A stretch of 21,449 nt of DNA, taken from the NCBI GenBank assembly GCA_021786655.1, contig JAJYMU010000241.1, positions 1-21,449 on the forward strand, given 5' to 3'. The notes beneath the pieces were generated by a model that made no database searches, was not told the DNA's origin, and saw only the letters and a list, made by a program, of their open reading frames with translations. The stretch is from Bacteroidota bacterium (GTDB lineage: Bacteria > Bacteroidota > Ignavibacteria > Ignavibacteriales > Melioribacteraceae). Below, piece by piece: positions 1-6,600 of this stretch (positions are counted from its first letter, which is position 1; the number at the start of each line of letters is the position of its first letter). Made by a program: the position numbers and the translations under genes.

Positions 1-102
1 GTACTGAAGAGATTTACAATTCCGATAATTCCAGATCGGCATTTTGAGAGAAAACCAAAACTGATTAATAAATATTTTCTTAAAAAACGAAAGACTATTT
101 AA
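1..102 (+). CDS. possible 3' end of a gene entering from the left
   Basis: Frame 1 is open from the first base to a TAA at 100-102, giving 33 residues rich in basic and hydrophobic amino acids (it ends ...FLKKRKTI). It could be the C-terminus of a protein that starts outside the window. I do not recognise the family, and an open stretch this short in AT-rich DNA may be chance. The 46 bp between this stop and the next start hold no obvious terminator. Confidence 0.3.
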   Translation, partial: VLKRFTIPIIPDRHFERKPKLINKYFLKKRKTI

Positions 103-148
103 TGACTAACCTGACAGCATTGGGGACACAGGGTGGGGTAGAAATGAC

Positions 149-757
149 ATGACAATAGACAAAAAATATTTTCTCCTCAACAAGCCATTTGGCGTGCTAA
201 CACAATTCACGGATAAAGAAAACCGCACAACGTTGGGTTCGCTTTTCAAATTTCCGCACGATGCCTGCCCGTCCGGCAGGCGGGTTTATCCCGTTGGTCG
301 TTTGGATAAGGACAGCGAAGGGTTGCTTATATTAACAGACGACAAAAGTTTAACGGAATATTTACTCAATCCCCAAAATGAACATGAGCGCGAATATTAT
401 GTTCAGGTTGAAGGAATTCCGACTGAAAACGATTTGGCGAAACTCAGGCGCGGCATTAAATTAAACGACGGCAAATCTCTTCCGGCAAAAGTTAAGTTGA
501 TCAATGACCCGGATTTTCCGCCGCGTGTTCCACCGATCCGCGAAAGAAAAAACATTCCGACAAGATGGATCAGTTTAACTTTAGTTGAAGGACGCAATAG
601 ACAAGTTCGCCGAATGACGGCTGCAATTGGTTTTCCTACACTTAGACTTATCCGCGTACGAATCAAAAATATTTTACTTGGCGACTTAAAATTTTGGGAA
701 GTGAGAGAATTGAATGTGCGCGAAGTTGAATCATTAAAACAGAAGCGACCCGCATAG
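149..757 (+). CDS. rluE: 23S rRNA pseudouridine synthase, RluE/RsuA family
   Basis: Predicted to convert a uridine in rRNA to pseudouridine in the cytoplasm. The 202-aa protein starts with the family's NKPFGVLTQF (residues 11-20), has the catalytic motif GRLDKDSEGLL at 50-60 with Asp53 as nucleophile, and ends with the conserved RNRQVRRMTAAIGFPTLRLIR block. It lacks an N-terminal S4 domain, as RluE does; the exact target base cannot be read from sequence. Oddity: residues 39-45 (ACPSGRR) are an extra segment encoded by a palindromic DNA element. Without it the text reads HDVYPVGRLD, the normal family sequence. The start is the ATG at 149; the upstream GGGGT stretch is a weak ribosome binding site. 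The 3' end overlaps a likely terminator for the convergent gene. Confidence 0.88.
   Translation: MTIDKKYFLLNKPFGVLTQFTDKENRTTLGSLFKFPHDACPSGRRVYPVGRLDKDSEGLLILTDDKSLTEYLLNPQNEHEREYYVQVEGIPTENDLAKLRRGIKLNDGKSLPAKVKLINDPDFPPRVPPIRERKNIPTRWISLTLVEGRNRQVRRMTAAIGFPTLRLIRVRIKNILLGDLKFWEVRELNVREVESLKQKRPA
264..284 (+). repeat. 21-nt palindromic element inserted in frame in rluE
   Basis: CCTGCC (264-269), a 5-nt loop CGTCC, GGCAGG (275-280) and the tail CGGG. With the flanking G263 and C281 the stem is 7 bp. Deleting exactly these 21 bases joins GATG to TTTATCCC and restores D-V-Y-P before GRLD, the usual family text. A second copy, identical in 18 of 21 positions with all differences in the loop, lies at 21036-21056 and is read in a different frame. 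Confidence 0.8.
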
Positions 758-765
758 GGCCGCCT
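735..765 (-). terminator. probable rho-independent terminator of the YIP1 gene
   Basis: Read on the minus strand, a 9-bp stem (757-765 with 743-751, loop 752-756) is followed by CTGTTTTAATGA. Two pairs are G-U wobbles in minus-strand RNA but become A-C mismatches in plus-strand RNA, so the structure favours the minus direction. It overlaps the last codons of the convergent pseudouridine synthase gene. The T-tract is short, hence moderate confidence. Confidence 0.42.
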
Positions 766-774
766 CTAAAAAAA

Positions 775-1605
775 TTATGCGCCTGTGAACCATCTTAAGA
801 ATGGTAACGCTTTGGCAAGGAAGAACAACAGCAGGCTAAAGCCAATCCACAAACCGAATATCATGACAAAATATTTTCCGGTACTGTTGGATTTGAACAT
901 TTTGGCATAGCCTATTGCAACTGCTGCATAAAACCAGATGGAAAAAATATCGGCTTTTGATAAGAGAAATCCGCCGATGGTTGTTGTATCTGCGCCTGTA
1001 AAAGCAGCGATGCTAGTTCCGGTCATATATTTATTCATGATGAATGCAAGAATAACCATAACAATTACCTGCAGAACAATTATGTAATGAGGTAAACCGT
1101 AAGCAACCATCGCCTCTTTGTATGTGCCGGTCCCTTTGAGGGCAAATTTTGCAAAGAGCAAAAACACACCGGATACTACGAAGAAGACGATAAAGGTGAT
1201 AACAATAATTGATATGGCAGAAATAGCAATAGTTGCCGGCGTTACGCCTTGATCGAACCGCTCTCTCATGTTATCAAGCTGTTGATCCGCCTGCGCCTGA
1301 GTTATCTGACCGCTTGCAACCATGTCGCTGAATTGCTTTTCAACTTGCTTCATGTTCTTTTCCATGATCGACATTTTGATTGTAGGATTGCTCATCATTA
1401 CAATATTTGAAAGAAGAGCAACAACCATGATAATCACAAGGGGAATTATCCAATCGGCAGTCTTGGGTGGAAACTTCGACATCTTCGAAAAAGTATTTCC
1501 AGGTTCGGAAAATAAACCAACTAACTTATCAGTGTGGTTAATTTCGAATTCTTCTGCTTCAACGGAGGACATTTTAGGAGCTTCTTGGTTCTTTGTTTCT
1601 TCCAT
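775..1605 (-). CDS. YIP1-family integral membrane protein
   Basis: A 276-aa protein with a soluble acidic N-terminus (about 1-50), one membrane segment at about 52-70, a charged helical region at 75-120 (EKNMKQVEKQF...) and a C-terminal block of about four membrane segments (125-275). The layout, including the N-terminal LVGLFSEPGNTFSKM stretch and the GTGTYKEAMVAYGLPH loop between helices, fits the YIP1/DUF1282 family. Bacterial members are inner-membrane proteins of unknown function, sometimes suggested to assist membrane-protein handling. The start is set by a good ribosome binding site (AAGGAGA, 5-6 bases upstream). It is monocistronic, convergent with the pseudouridine synthase gene, with its own likely terminator at 735-765. 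Confidence 0.75.
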   Translation of the reverse strand: MEETKNQEAPKMSSVEAEEFEINHTDKLVGLFSEPGNTFSKMSKFPPKTADWIIPLVIIMVVALLSNIVMMSNPTIKMSIMEKNMKQVEKQFSDMVASGQITQAQADQQLDNMRERFDQGVTPATIAISAISIIVITFIVFFVVSGVFLLFAKFALKGTGTYKEAMVAYGLPHYIIVLQVIVMVILAFIMNKYMTGTSIAAFTGADTTTIGGFLLSKADIFSIWFYAAVAIGYAKMFKSNSTGKYFVMIFGLWIGFSLLLFFLAKALPFLRWFTGA

Positions 1606-1714
1606 CTGTTTCTCCTTGATTAGTTATTTATATAGCTGGCGGCATGCTGTATCTAATTTAACAAATTTCTTTTATGAAAATGAAAAATATTAAAATTAAA
1701 GGAATAAGAATTCA

Positions 1715-1909
1715 TTATTTCTCCAGAAAAAATATTTCTTCCACTTTCTTTTCAAACACTTTTGCAATCTTTAACGCTAACGGCAGACTTGGATCGTATT
1801 TTTCCCGCTCGATTGCGTTTATAGTTTGACGCGAAACGTTCAGCAGTTTTGCCAAATCATCCTGGGATAATCTTCTCTCCGCCCGTAATATGTGGAGTGT
1901 ATTCTTCAT
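1715..1909 (-). CDS. small Xre/Cro-type HTH transcriptional regulator
   Basis: A 64-aa protein that is almost entirely a helix-turn-helix domain: LRAERRLSQDDLAKLLNVSR, then QTINAIEREKYDPSLPLALKI (residues 8-48), then FEKKVEEIFF. This is the compact class of Xre regulators that have no sensor domain. It is the last gene of a four-gene minus-strand operon, and its start overlaps the stop of the preceding membrane-protein gene by 4 bp (ATGA), so translation is probably coupled. Such regulators commonly repress their own operon; two dyad repeats over the operon promoter at 3533-3565 are plausible binding sites. The function of the pairing is unknown. Confidence 0.85.
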   Translation of the reverse strand: MKNTLHILRAERRLSQDDLAKLLNVSRQTINAIEREKYDPSLPLALKIAKVFEKKVEEIFFLEK

Positions 1910-2304
1910 CTGTATTTTCGTTTTACAAAAAAGGCAACGACAAGCTGAATCATACTTACTCCAAATAAAACGGTTATTAATACCTCCATTGGCTCCATCT
2001 TAAAATGGTAAGCAAGTTCTATTAATACAAAAAAAGTGAGAAAGAATTGGAAAGCAATGAATGTATAGGAAAAAATTTCCAGCTGAACAGTTTTTTGAAG
2101 TTCGTCTCCCCACGAAGAAGTTGTTTTGTGTCGGAGTATCCATAGTACGAGAATGATAACGGCTGCAAAAATTACTGCTGCGCTGGATTTCAAATCTCTA
2201 AAATTTTTATCCGCTGCGAGCAGGATTACAAAAGTTATTAAGAAAACGAAAGAAAGGATTATCATACTAATGATTATCCACGATTTTTTTTGTTTTAATA
2301 GCAT
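1906..2304 (-). CDS. small four-helix membrane protein, paralogue of the gene at 3102-3497
   Basis: A 132-aa protein with predicted membrane segments at about 9-30, 41-57, 82-98 and 107-126, a cytoplasmic-type loop containing GDELQKTVQLEIFSY (66-80), and a basic end VKRKYR. It aligns over its full length, with the same motif numbering, to the 131-aa protein encoded at 3102-3497 (GEFERAIQLQVYSY ... KKKYR), and its architecture matches the C-terminal half of the 256-aa protein between them. The DE/GE-x-x-x-x-x-Q-L-E/Q loop between the second and third helices is the shared signature. I cannot name the family. The ribosome binding site is weak. It overlaps the regulator gene by 4 bp, which suggests the membrane protein and the Xre protein act as a unit. 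Confidence 0.72.
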   Translation of the reverse strand: MLLKQKKSWIIISMIILSFVFLITFVILLAADKNFRDLKSSAAVIFAAVIILVLWILRHKTTSSWGDELQKTVQLEIFSYTFIAFQFFLTFFVLIELAYHFKMEPMEVLITVLFGVSMIQLVVAFFVKRKYR

Positions 2305-2323
2305 AGATCACTCATCAAAATTT

Positions 2324-3094
2324 TCACTCGTACTTTTTGTTTATTAGAGCCTGAACTAATACATGTATCAAGATGAAGATGATAAGAACGTAGAACCACG
2401 GCACTTGAATTTCAAAGAATGATTGAAACATGAATAGTGCTATTAAAGCGCCCGGCACGAATTGCATTGCTATGTAAGACGCCTCGTATTTGACGAGTCG
2501 ATCCAGTTCATCTTTCTTTTTTGTGTAGTAATATTCACCAAGAGCGGTGTAAAAAAAGCCTAGAGCCAACAAACCAATCGAAACCGCTATATAAATTTTT
2601 GATTTTATAAATGTGCATGCTAATAAAAGAAACATTGGAACGATGGCTGTAAACTTGTAGAAAGGGAAAGAAAAATCTTTAAGTGAGTTGAACCAAGATT
2701 TAGCTCTTGCTTGAAAATTTTTCTTCCTTAGATATATTGTAAGCAATATTGTTGCAAAGAAAATAAGTAGGTAAGAGATAATTAGCGAAACCAACGCGAG
2801 TTGAGATAGAGAAACAATTCCTAAGAAAATATTTATTGCAATAAAAGAAATGGTAACGGTTCTGAGTTTGGGATTAGCATATCTCTCCCAAACAATTTTT
2901 TTGTAAAATACAAACATGTAAATAATCTGAATAAATTCTGAAATCACAAAGACAATTAAAGTGTAGGGCGGTTGATGAGCCGTTCCAGCAAATGTAAAAA
3001 CGGACATTCCCAAGAATATGCTTACCACATGCATTATTGAAAGAATAGTTGGTTTTGGTAAATCTTCGTCTTTAACAATGAACTTAAATGCCAT
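2324..3094 (-). CDS. multi-pass membrane protein with C-terminal four-helix module
   Basis: A 256-aa protein with about eight predicted membrane segments (about 16-36, 46-64, 79-97, 99-120, 147-163, 167-187, 207-223, 230-250). The C-terminal 110 residues repeat the layout of the two small neighbours: two helices, a charged loop (KKKDELDRLVKYEASY, 192-207), two helices, and a basic/aromatic end NKKYE. The N-terminal four helices are extra, so it may be an extended or fused version of the module. It starts 7 bases after the stop of the upstream gene, with the ribosome binding site TGAGGT overlapping that stop, and ends 19 bases before the next start. No catalytic motif is visible; transport or sensing is possible but unsupported. 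Confidence 0.7.
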   Translation of the reverse strand: MAFKFIVKDEDLPKPTILSIMHVVSIFLGMSVFTFAGTAHQPPYTLIVFVISEFIQIIYMFVFYKKIVWERYANPKLRTVTISFIAINIFLGIVSLSQLALVSLIISYLLIFFATILLTIYLRKKNFQARAKSWFNSLKDFSFPFYKFTAIVPMFLLLACTFIKSKIYIAVSIGLLALGFFYTALGEYYYTKKKDELDRLVKYEASYIAMQFVPGALIALFMFQSFFEIQVPWFYVLIIFILIHVLVQALINKKYE

Positions 3095-3101
3095 TTTTAC
3101 C

Positions 3102-3497
3102 TCATCTATATTTTTTCTTAAATAAGATTGTGGTTAACAGTTGGATTAGACTTAGCGCGAATAAAATAATGACGATTGCATCCGATGCATCGAAATTGAA
3201 TTTAAAACTTTCCTGCAATACCATAAAAATGCAGAGGAAGGTAAGGAAACCGAGATATGAATAAGAATAAACTTGCAGTTGAATAGCCCGTTCGAATTCA
3301 CCCATCTTATTAATTACGCGATGCATAATAACGCCGAGAACGACAAAAAGAATTGCAGCGAGAATTGAACAAGTGATCTTCACGGGCGTTAATGAAGAAT
3401 GTTTTGAAATATATATTGTGCCCGGCAATCCAACGACAAACAGCAACCAAGTTAAGATTATCGTTGACGTGAGTTTCTTTTGTTGTTCGACTTTCAT
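3102..3497 (-). CDS. small four-helix membrane protein, first gene of the Xre-linked operon
   Basis: A 131-aa protein with membrane segments at about 10-30, 41-58, 82-97 and 107-126, the inter-helix motif GEFERAIQLQVYSYSY (66-81) and the basic C-terminus FKKKYR. It is a clear paralogue of the 132-aa protein at 1906-2304: the motif starts at residue 66 in both, and both end SxIQLxxxxxxKxKYR. As first gene of the minus-strand operon it lies about 20-30 bases behind a predicted start site (promoter 3526-3554). The ribosome binding site (CGGAATAATAA before ATG) is weak. Function unknown. Confidence 0.7.
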   Translation of the reverse strand: MKVEQQKKLTSTIILTWLLFVVGLPGTIYISKHSSLTPVKITCSILAAILFVVLGVIMHRVINKMGEFERAIQLQVYSYSYLGFLTFLCIFMVLQESFKFNFDASDAIVIILFALSLIQLLTTILFKKKYR

Positions 3498-3525
3498 TTA
3501 TTATTCCGTTTTATTTGCTAAACTC

Positions 3526-3554
3526 AAAATATAGTATCCTTTACAGAAAGTCAA
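3526..3554 (-). promoter_or_regulatory. putative promoter of the Xre/membrane-protein operon
   Basis: On the minus strand, TTGACT (3554-3549) lies 17 bp from TATTTT (3531-3526), or 15 bp from the overlapping TATATT (3533-3528). Transcription would start about 20 bases before the ATG at 3497. The operator-like dyads at 3533-3565 overlap the -35 hexamer and fill the spacer, a layout expected for repression. Housekeeping promoters in Bacteroidota differ from the classical consensus, so this remains a prediction. Confidence 0.42.
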
Positions 3555-3565
3555 GTATGCTTTAC
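3533..3565. promoter_or_regulatory. two direct operator-like repeats, candidate Xre binding sites
   Basis: AGTATCCTTTAC (3533-3544) and AGTATGCTTTAC (3554-3565) match at 11 of 12 positions. Each contains a dyad GTA-N5-TAC (3534-3544 and 3555-3565). The dyad centres are 21 bp apart, two helical turns, so two dimers would sit on the same DNA face. They lie in the divergent region between the Xre operon and the tryptophanase gene and overlap the predicted operon promoter. Binding by the Xre protein at 1715-1909 is inferred, not shown. Confidence 0.5.
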
Positions 3566-3668
3566 GTGTGGTTTTTTATCTTTTCTACGTGAATTAGCTT
3601 AATTCGCAGAATCTACGTTCTATTCGTTCATAATAATTCTTAATTTTCTTTCACTAAAAAGAGGAATT

Positions 3669-5039
3669 ATGAAAACCATTATTGAGCCTTTCAAAATCAA
3701 ATCTGTTGAACCAATTAGGTTTACAACTAAAGAAGAACGTGTAAAAATTTTAGAAGATGCCGGGTATAACCCGTTTATGATTCATGCGGATGATGTGCTG
3801 ATTGACCTTTTAACCGATAGCGGTACATCGGCGATGAGCTCCGATCAGTGGGCGGGAATTATGCGCGGCGATGAATCGTACGCCGGCGCAAAAAGTTTTT
3901 ACCGGTTTGAAGCGGCTGTGAAAAAAATTACGAGCGATGAATTTATTATTCCAACTCATCAAGGCAGAGCATCGGAAAAAATTCTTTTCTCAATTCTCGG
4001 CGGACCGGGAAAGTATTTTGCAAGCAACACATTTTTCGATACAACGCGTGCAAACATAGAGTTCGCCGGCGCCGAAGCAGTTGATCTTTTATGTGAGGTA
4101 GGAAAGCATCCTGAGCAGCGCGCACCGTTTAAAGGCAACATGGATATTGACGCATTGAAAGCGTTCATTCAAAAAATCGGCAGAGAAAATATTCCGCTGG
4201 TTGTTTTAACTGTTACAAATAATTCCGGCGGCGGTCAGCCCGTGTCAATGCAGAATATTCGCGAAGTGAAGGAAGTGTGCAAGCAAAATAACATTCCTCT
4301 TTTTCTTGACGCATGCCGGTTTGCCGAGAATGCGTACTTCATTAAGAAACGAGAAAACGGATATGCCGATAAACCGATTTTGGAAATTTGTCAGGAAATG
4401 TTTTCATATGCAGACGGATCGACAATGAGCGCAAAGAAAGATGCGCTTGTAAATATCGGCGGATGGCTTTCATTGAACGATGCAGACCTAGCGTTGAAAT
4501 GCCGGAACCTATTAATAGTAACAGAAGGATTTCCAACTTACGGCGGACTTGCCGGCCGCGACCTAGAAGCGATTGCGCAAGGACTGGAAGAAATTGTTGA
4601 CGAACATTATCTTCAGTACAGAATTAGAAGTACGGAATATCTTGGAGAGAAAATCTTGGCGGCGGGCGTTCCGATTATTGAACCACCCGGAGGTCACGCA
4701 ATTTATATAGATGCAAAAAGATTTTTACCTCATGTTCCGGCAGAACAGTATCCGGGTCAGTCAATAGTTTGCGAACTTTACGTTGAGGGCGGAATCCGAA
4801 CTGTTGAAATCGGCAGCGTTATGTTCGGCAAGAACGATAAGAACGGAAAATTCATTCCAGCAATGATGGAGCTTGTCCGTCTTGCAATTCCGCGCCGCGT
4901 TTATACTCAAAGTCATATCGATTATGTTGCCGAAGTTGTAATTGATGTTTTTAAGAGAAGAGAAAAGTTGAAAGGGTATCATATTACATACGAAGCGCCG
5001 ATGCTCAGGCATTTTACGGCAAAGTTTAAACCAGTTTAA
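3669..5039 (+). CDS. tnaA: tryptophanase (tryptophan indole-lyase)
   Basis: A PLP enzyme that cleaves L-tryptophan to indole, pyruvate and ammonia in the cytoplasm. The 456 residues cover the whole beta-eliminating lyase family: IDLLTDSGT (45-53), PTHQGR (95-100), NSGGGQPVS (185-193) and the PLP site MSAKKDALVNIGG, with Lys257 as Schiff-base lysine. The close relative tyrosine phenol-lyase is excluded by three positions: FFDTT has Asp124 (Thr in the lyase), RTVEIGS has Ile381 (Arg in the lyase), and LRHFTAK has His448 (Phe in the lyase), all as in E. coli TnaA. A GAGG site lies 5 bases before the ATG. No tryptophan-rich leader peptide and no permease gene are next to it. It is divergent from the Xre operon. 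Its stop codon falls within the multi-hairpin repeat at 5035. Confidence 0.92.
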   Translation: MKTIIEPFKIKSVEPIRFTTKEERVKILEDAGYNPFMIHADDVLIDLLTDSGTSAMSSDQWAGIMRGDESYAGAKSFYRFEAAVKKITSDEFIIPTHQGRASEKILFSILGGPGKYFASNTFFDTTRANIEFAGAEAVDLLCEVGKHPEQRAPFKGNMDIDALKAFIQKIGRENIPLVVLTVTNNSGGGQPVSMQNIREVKEVCKQNNIPLFLDACRFAENAYFIKKRENGYADKPILEICQEMFSYADGSTMSAKKDALVNIGGWLSLNDADLALKCRNLLIVTEGFPTYGGLAGRDLEAIAQGLEEIVDEHYLQYRIRSTEYLGEKILAAGVPIIEPPGGHAIYIDAKRFLPHVPAEQYPGQSIVCELYVEGGIRTVEIGSVMFGKNDKNGKFIPAMMELVRLAIPRRVYTQSHIDYVAEVVIDVFKRREKLKGYHITYEAPMLRHFTAKFKPV

Positions 5040-5143
5040 TCCGCCTTCGCGTTCGCTACGGCGGACGAGAAGGTTAGGTATAATTCCTCGCAGCTTGCTG
5101 CGGATTTGTGTCCAGAGCTTGCTCTGGAGTACATACTATTGAT
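5035..5143 (+). repeat. 109-bp multi-hairpin repeat, copy 1
   Basis: Composed of three stem-loops: 5040-5065 (TCCGCC/GGCGGA outer stem with inner GCG/CGC), 5089-5102 (CGCAG-CTTG-CTGCG) and 5111-5128 (TCCAGAG-CTTG-CTCTGGA). The last two carry a CUUG loop closed by G-C, a stable RNA tetraloop type. A perfect TATAAT lies at 5079-5084 but lacks a good -35 hexamer. The element begins in the last codons of the tryptophanase gene and includes its stop. An inverted copy at 18454-18573 is essentially identical outside the third hairpin. It fills most of the gap before the next gene and may act in transcript termination or stabilisation. Confidence 0.88.
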
Positions 5144-5175
5144 CAACTCGGCTGGAAATAGTTGTTGTGTATTCT

Positions 5176-6006
5176 ATGGATTACAGAATGAAAATGGAAA
5201 AACATTTCTCATATAAATCACCGCACCAAATCTGGAGAATATTGATCTCCGATACTGAAAAACTAATTCTCGAAACGCGCGACGTAAAAACCAAAGAAGT
5301 TTTTTTTCACTGCTTCGATATTTGGGACGGCGGCAAAATCTTTTCGGATTTTCAGCTTGAAGACAAATGCTGGGTTGGAATAGAAACGGTTCACAAAGAC
5401 ATTATTTATTTCCACAAATTTCCCAAGCCGGATTTACCGATCCATGCCGGGATAATCGCATTTGATCTCGCATCACAAAAAATTTTGTGGACGAATACCG
5501 AACTCTCATTTCTGTTTGCGTACCAAGATAAAATTTACGGATTCAAACAAGGATTTGAAGAACGCTATTTCTACGAACTCGATTACCTTGATGGAAAACT
5601 TACCAAGGAATATGAAAACGATCACGTAGCAATAAACAAGCTGAAGAACATCGCAAGCAGCGCAAAAGATTGGGGAAGCTATCTTTATCCGGAAATTCTA
5701 AAAAGCAACAGCGATGAAAAAATCAACCGACTGATTAATCAGCAAACCGGTAAGAACGAAACTGTCGGCGAAGTAGAATATAATGTTTATAACAGTTATC
5801 TTTTATTCAGCTATCATTCAAAGGTTTTTGAAAACAGTCTGATCAACAAATTTTTTGCCGTCGATCTTAATTCCGAAAAAGTTGTTTTTTCAGAAATTCT
5901 CAACGCCAACGTTACTGCAATGTTGACCGATTCGTTCTTCCTTTACAAAAACCTTCTGTTTCTTCTTCGCGAAAAGAATGAGGTAATTGTTTACAAGATA
6001 GAGTAA
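5176..6006 (+). CDS. uncharacterised protein, possibly DUF4905 type
   Basis: About 276 aa, no signal peptide or membrane helix. It is rich in beta-strand-like text with aromatic residues (SPHQIWRILIS, LILETRD, VFFHCFDIWDGGK, KCWVGIETVH, IIYFHKFPKPDLPIHAG). The N-terminal pattern resembles DUF4905, a Bacteroidota family of unknown function with a beta-propeller-like look; this is from memory and uncertain. The start is unclear: GTG 5167 and ATGs at 5176, 5188 and 5194 are in frame and none has a strong ribosome binding site (GGAAA at 5154 would suit 5167). The AMMECR1 gene starts 14 bases after its stop, so the two are probably co-transcribed. The preceding hairpin repeat separates it from the tryptophanase gene. 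Confidence 0.62.
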   Translation: MDYRMKMEKHFSYKSPHQIWRILISDTEKLILETRDVKTKEVFFHCFDIWDGGKIFSDFQLEDKCWVGIETVHKDIIYFHKFPKPDLPIHAGIIAFDLASQKILWTNTELSFLFAYQDKIYGFKQGFEERYFYELDYLDGKLTKEYENDHVAINKLKNIASSAKDWGSYLYPEILKSNSDEKINRLINQQTGKNETVGEVEYNVYNSYLLFSYHSKVFENSLINKFFAVDLNSEKVVFSEILNANVTAMLTDSFFLYKNLLFLLREKNEVIVYKIE

Positions 6007-6020
6007 GAGCAGAAAAAAAG

Positions 6021-6599
6021 ATGGAACTCTCATTAGAAGAAAAGAAAATCCTTCTTGAAGCTGCGCGCAATTCGATCGAGTTACTTTTCAAAGGCGAAAA
6101 AGTTGAAGAGCCGGACTACACTATGCATCCCCTCCTTAAAAGTTATGCCGGTGCGTTTGTAACTTTGACGGAATACGGCTCGCTTCGCGGTTGCATTGGC
6201 TACATTATTTCGGATCAACCGTTATGGCAAACGGTTTGTGAAGCGGCGGTTCAAGCATCACAGAACGATCCGCGCTTTCCATCTGTTCGACGTTCGGAAA
6301 TCAAAAATCTTGAAATCGAAATTTCTATTCTTTCCGAACCGTTCCCGTTAAACAACTATGACGAAATTGAAATCGGGAAGCATGGATTGATACTCAACGA
6401 AAAAGGAAGACGCGGGCTGCTTCTTCCGCAAGTTCCAATAGAACATCATTTGAACCGAGAACAATTTCTTGATGCAATTTGCCATAAGACCGGTTTTCCA
6501 GCGGGATACTGGCGCAAACAATTTTTGAACTTGAGCGCGTTTACAGCAACCGTTTTCAGTGAATCGGAAATTAATTCAGAAACAATCAACAGGGGGTGA
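6021..6599 (+). CDS. amrA: AMMECR1 domain protein (AmmeMemoRadiSam system protein A)
   Basis: A 192-aa cytoplasmic protein that is a single AMMECR1 domain. The hallmark LRGCIG is at residues 55-60, preceded by GAFVTLTEYGS and followed by AVQASQNDPRFPSV, LEIEISILSEP (95-105) and GLLLPQVP (132-139). Archaeal and bacterial AMMECR1 proteins are commonly encoded next to MEMO1 and a radical-SAM enzyme, and their biochemical role is not settled. Here the MEMO1 gene follows after one base (stop TGA 6597-6599, ATG 6601). The radical-SAM partner is not in this window. The start is the ATG at 6021 with an A-rich, weak ribosome binding site. Confidence 0.88.
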   Translation: MELSLEEKKILLEAARNSIELLFKGEKVEEPDYTMHPLLKSYAGAFVTLTEYGSLRGCIGYIISDQPLWQTVCEAAVQASQNDPRFPSVRRSEIKNLEIEISILSEPFPLNNYDEIEIGKHGLILNEKGRRGLLLPQVPIEHHLNREQFLDAICHKTGFPAGYWRKQFLNLSAFTATVFSESEINSETINRG

Positions 6600-6600
6600 A

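Noticed and set aside
3669..5039. Tyrosine phenol-lyase as identity of the PLP lyase
   Set aside because: The residues that bind the phenol ring (Thr and Arg in the phenol-lyase) are Asp and Ile here, and the C-terminal His is of the tryptophanase type.
5079..5084. TATAAT inside the hairpin repeat as a promoter
   Set aside because: A perfect -10 hexamer, but no -35-like hexamer at 16-18 bp, and it is flanked by stable hairpins; kept only as a remark.
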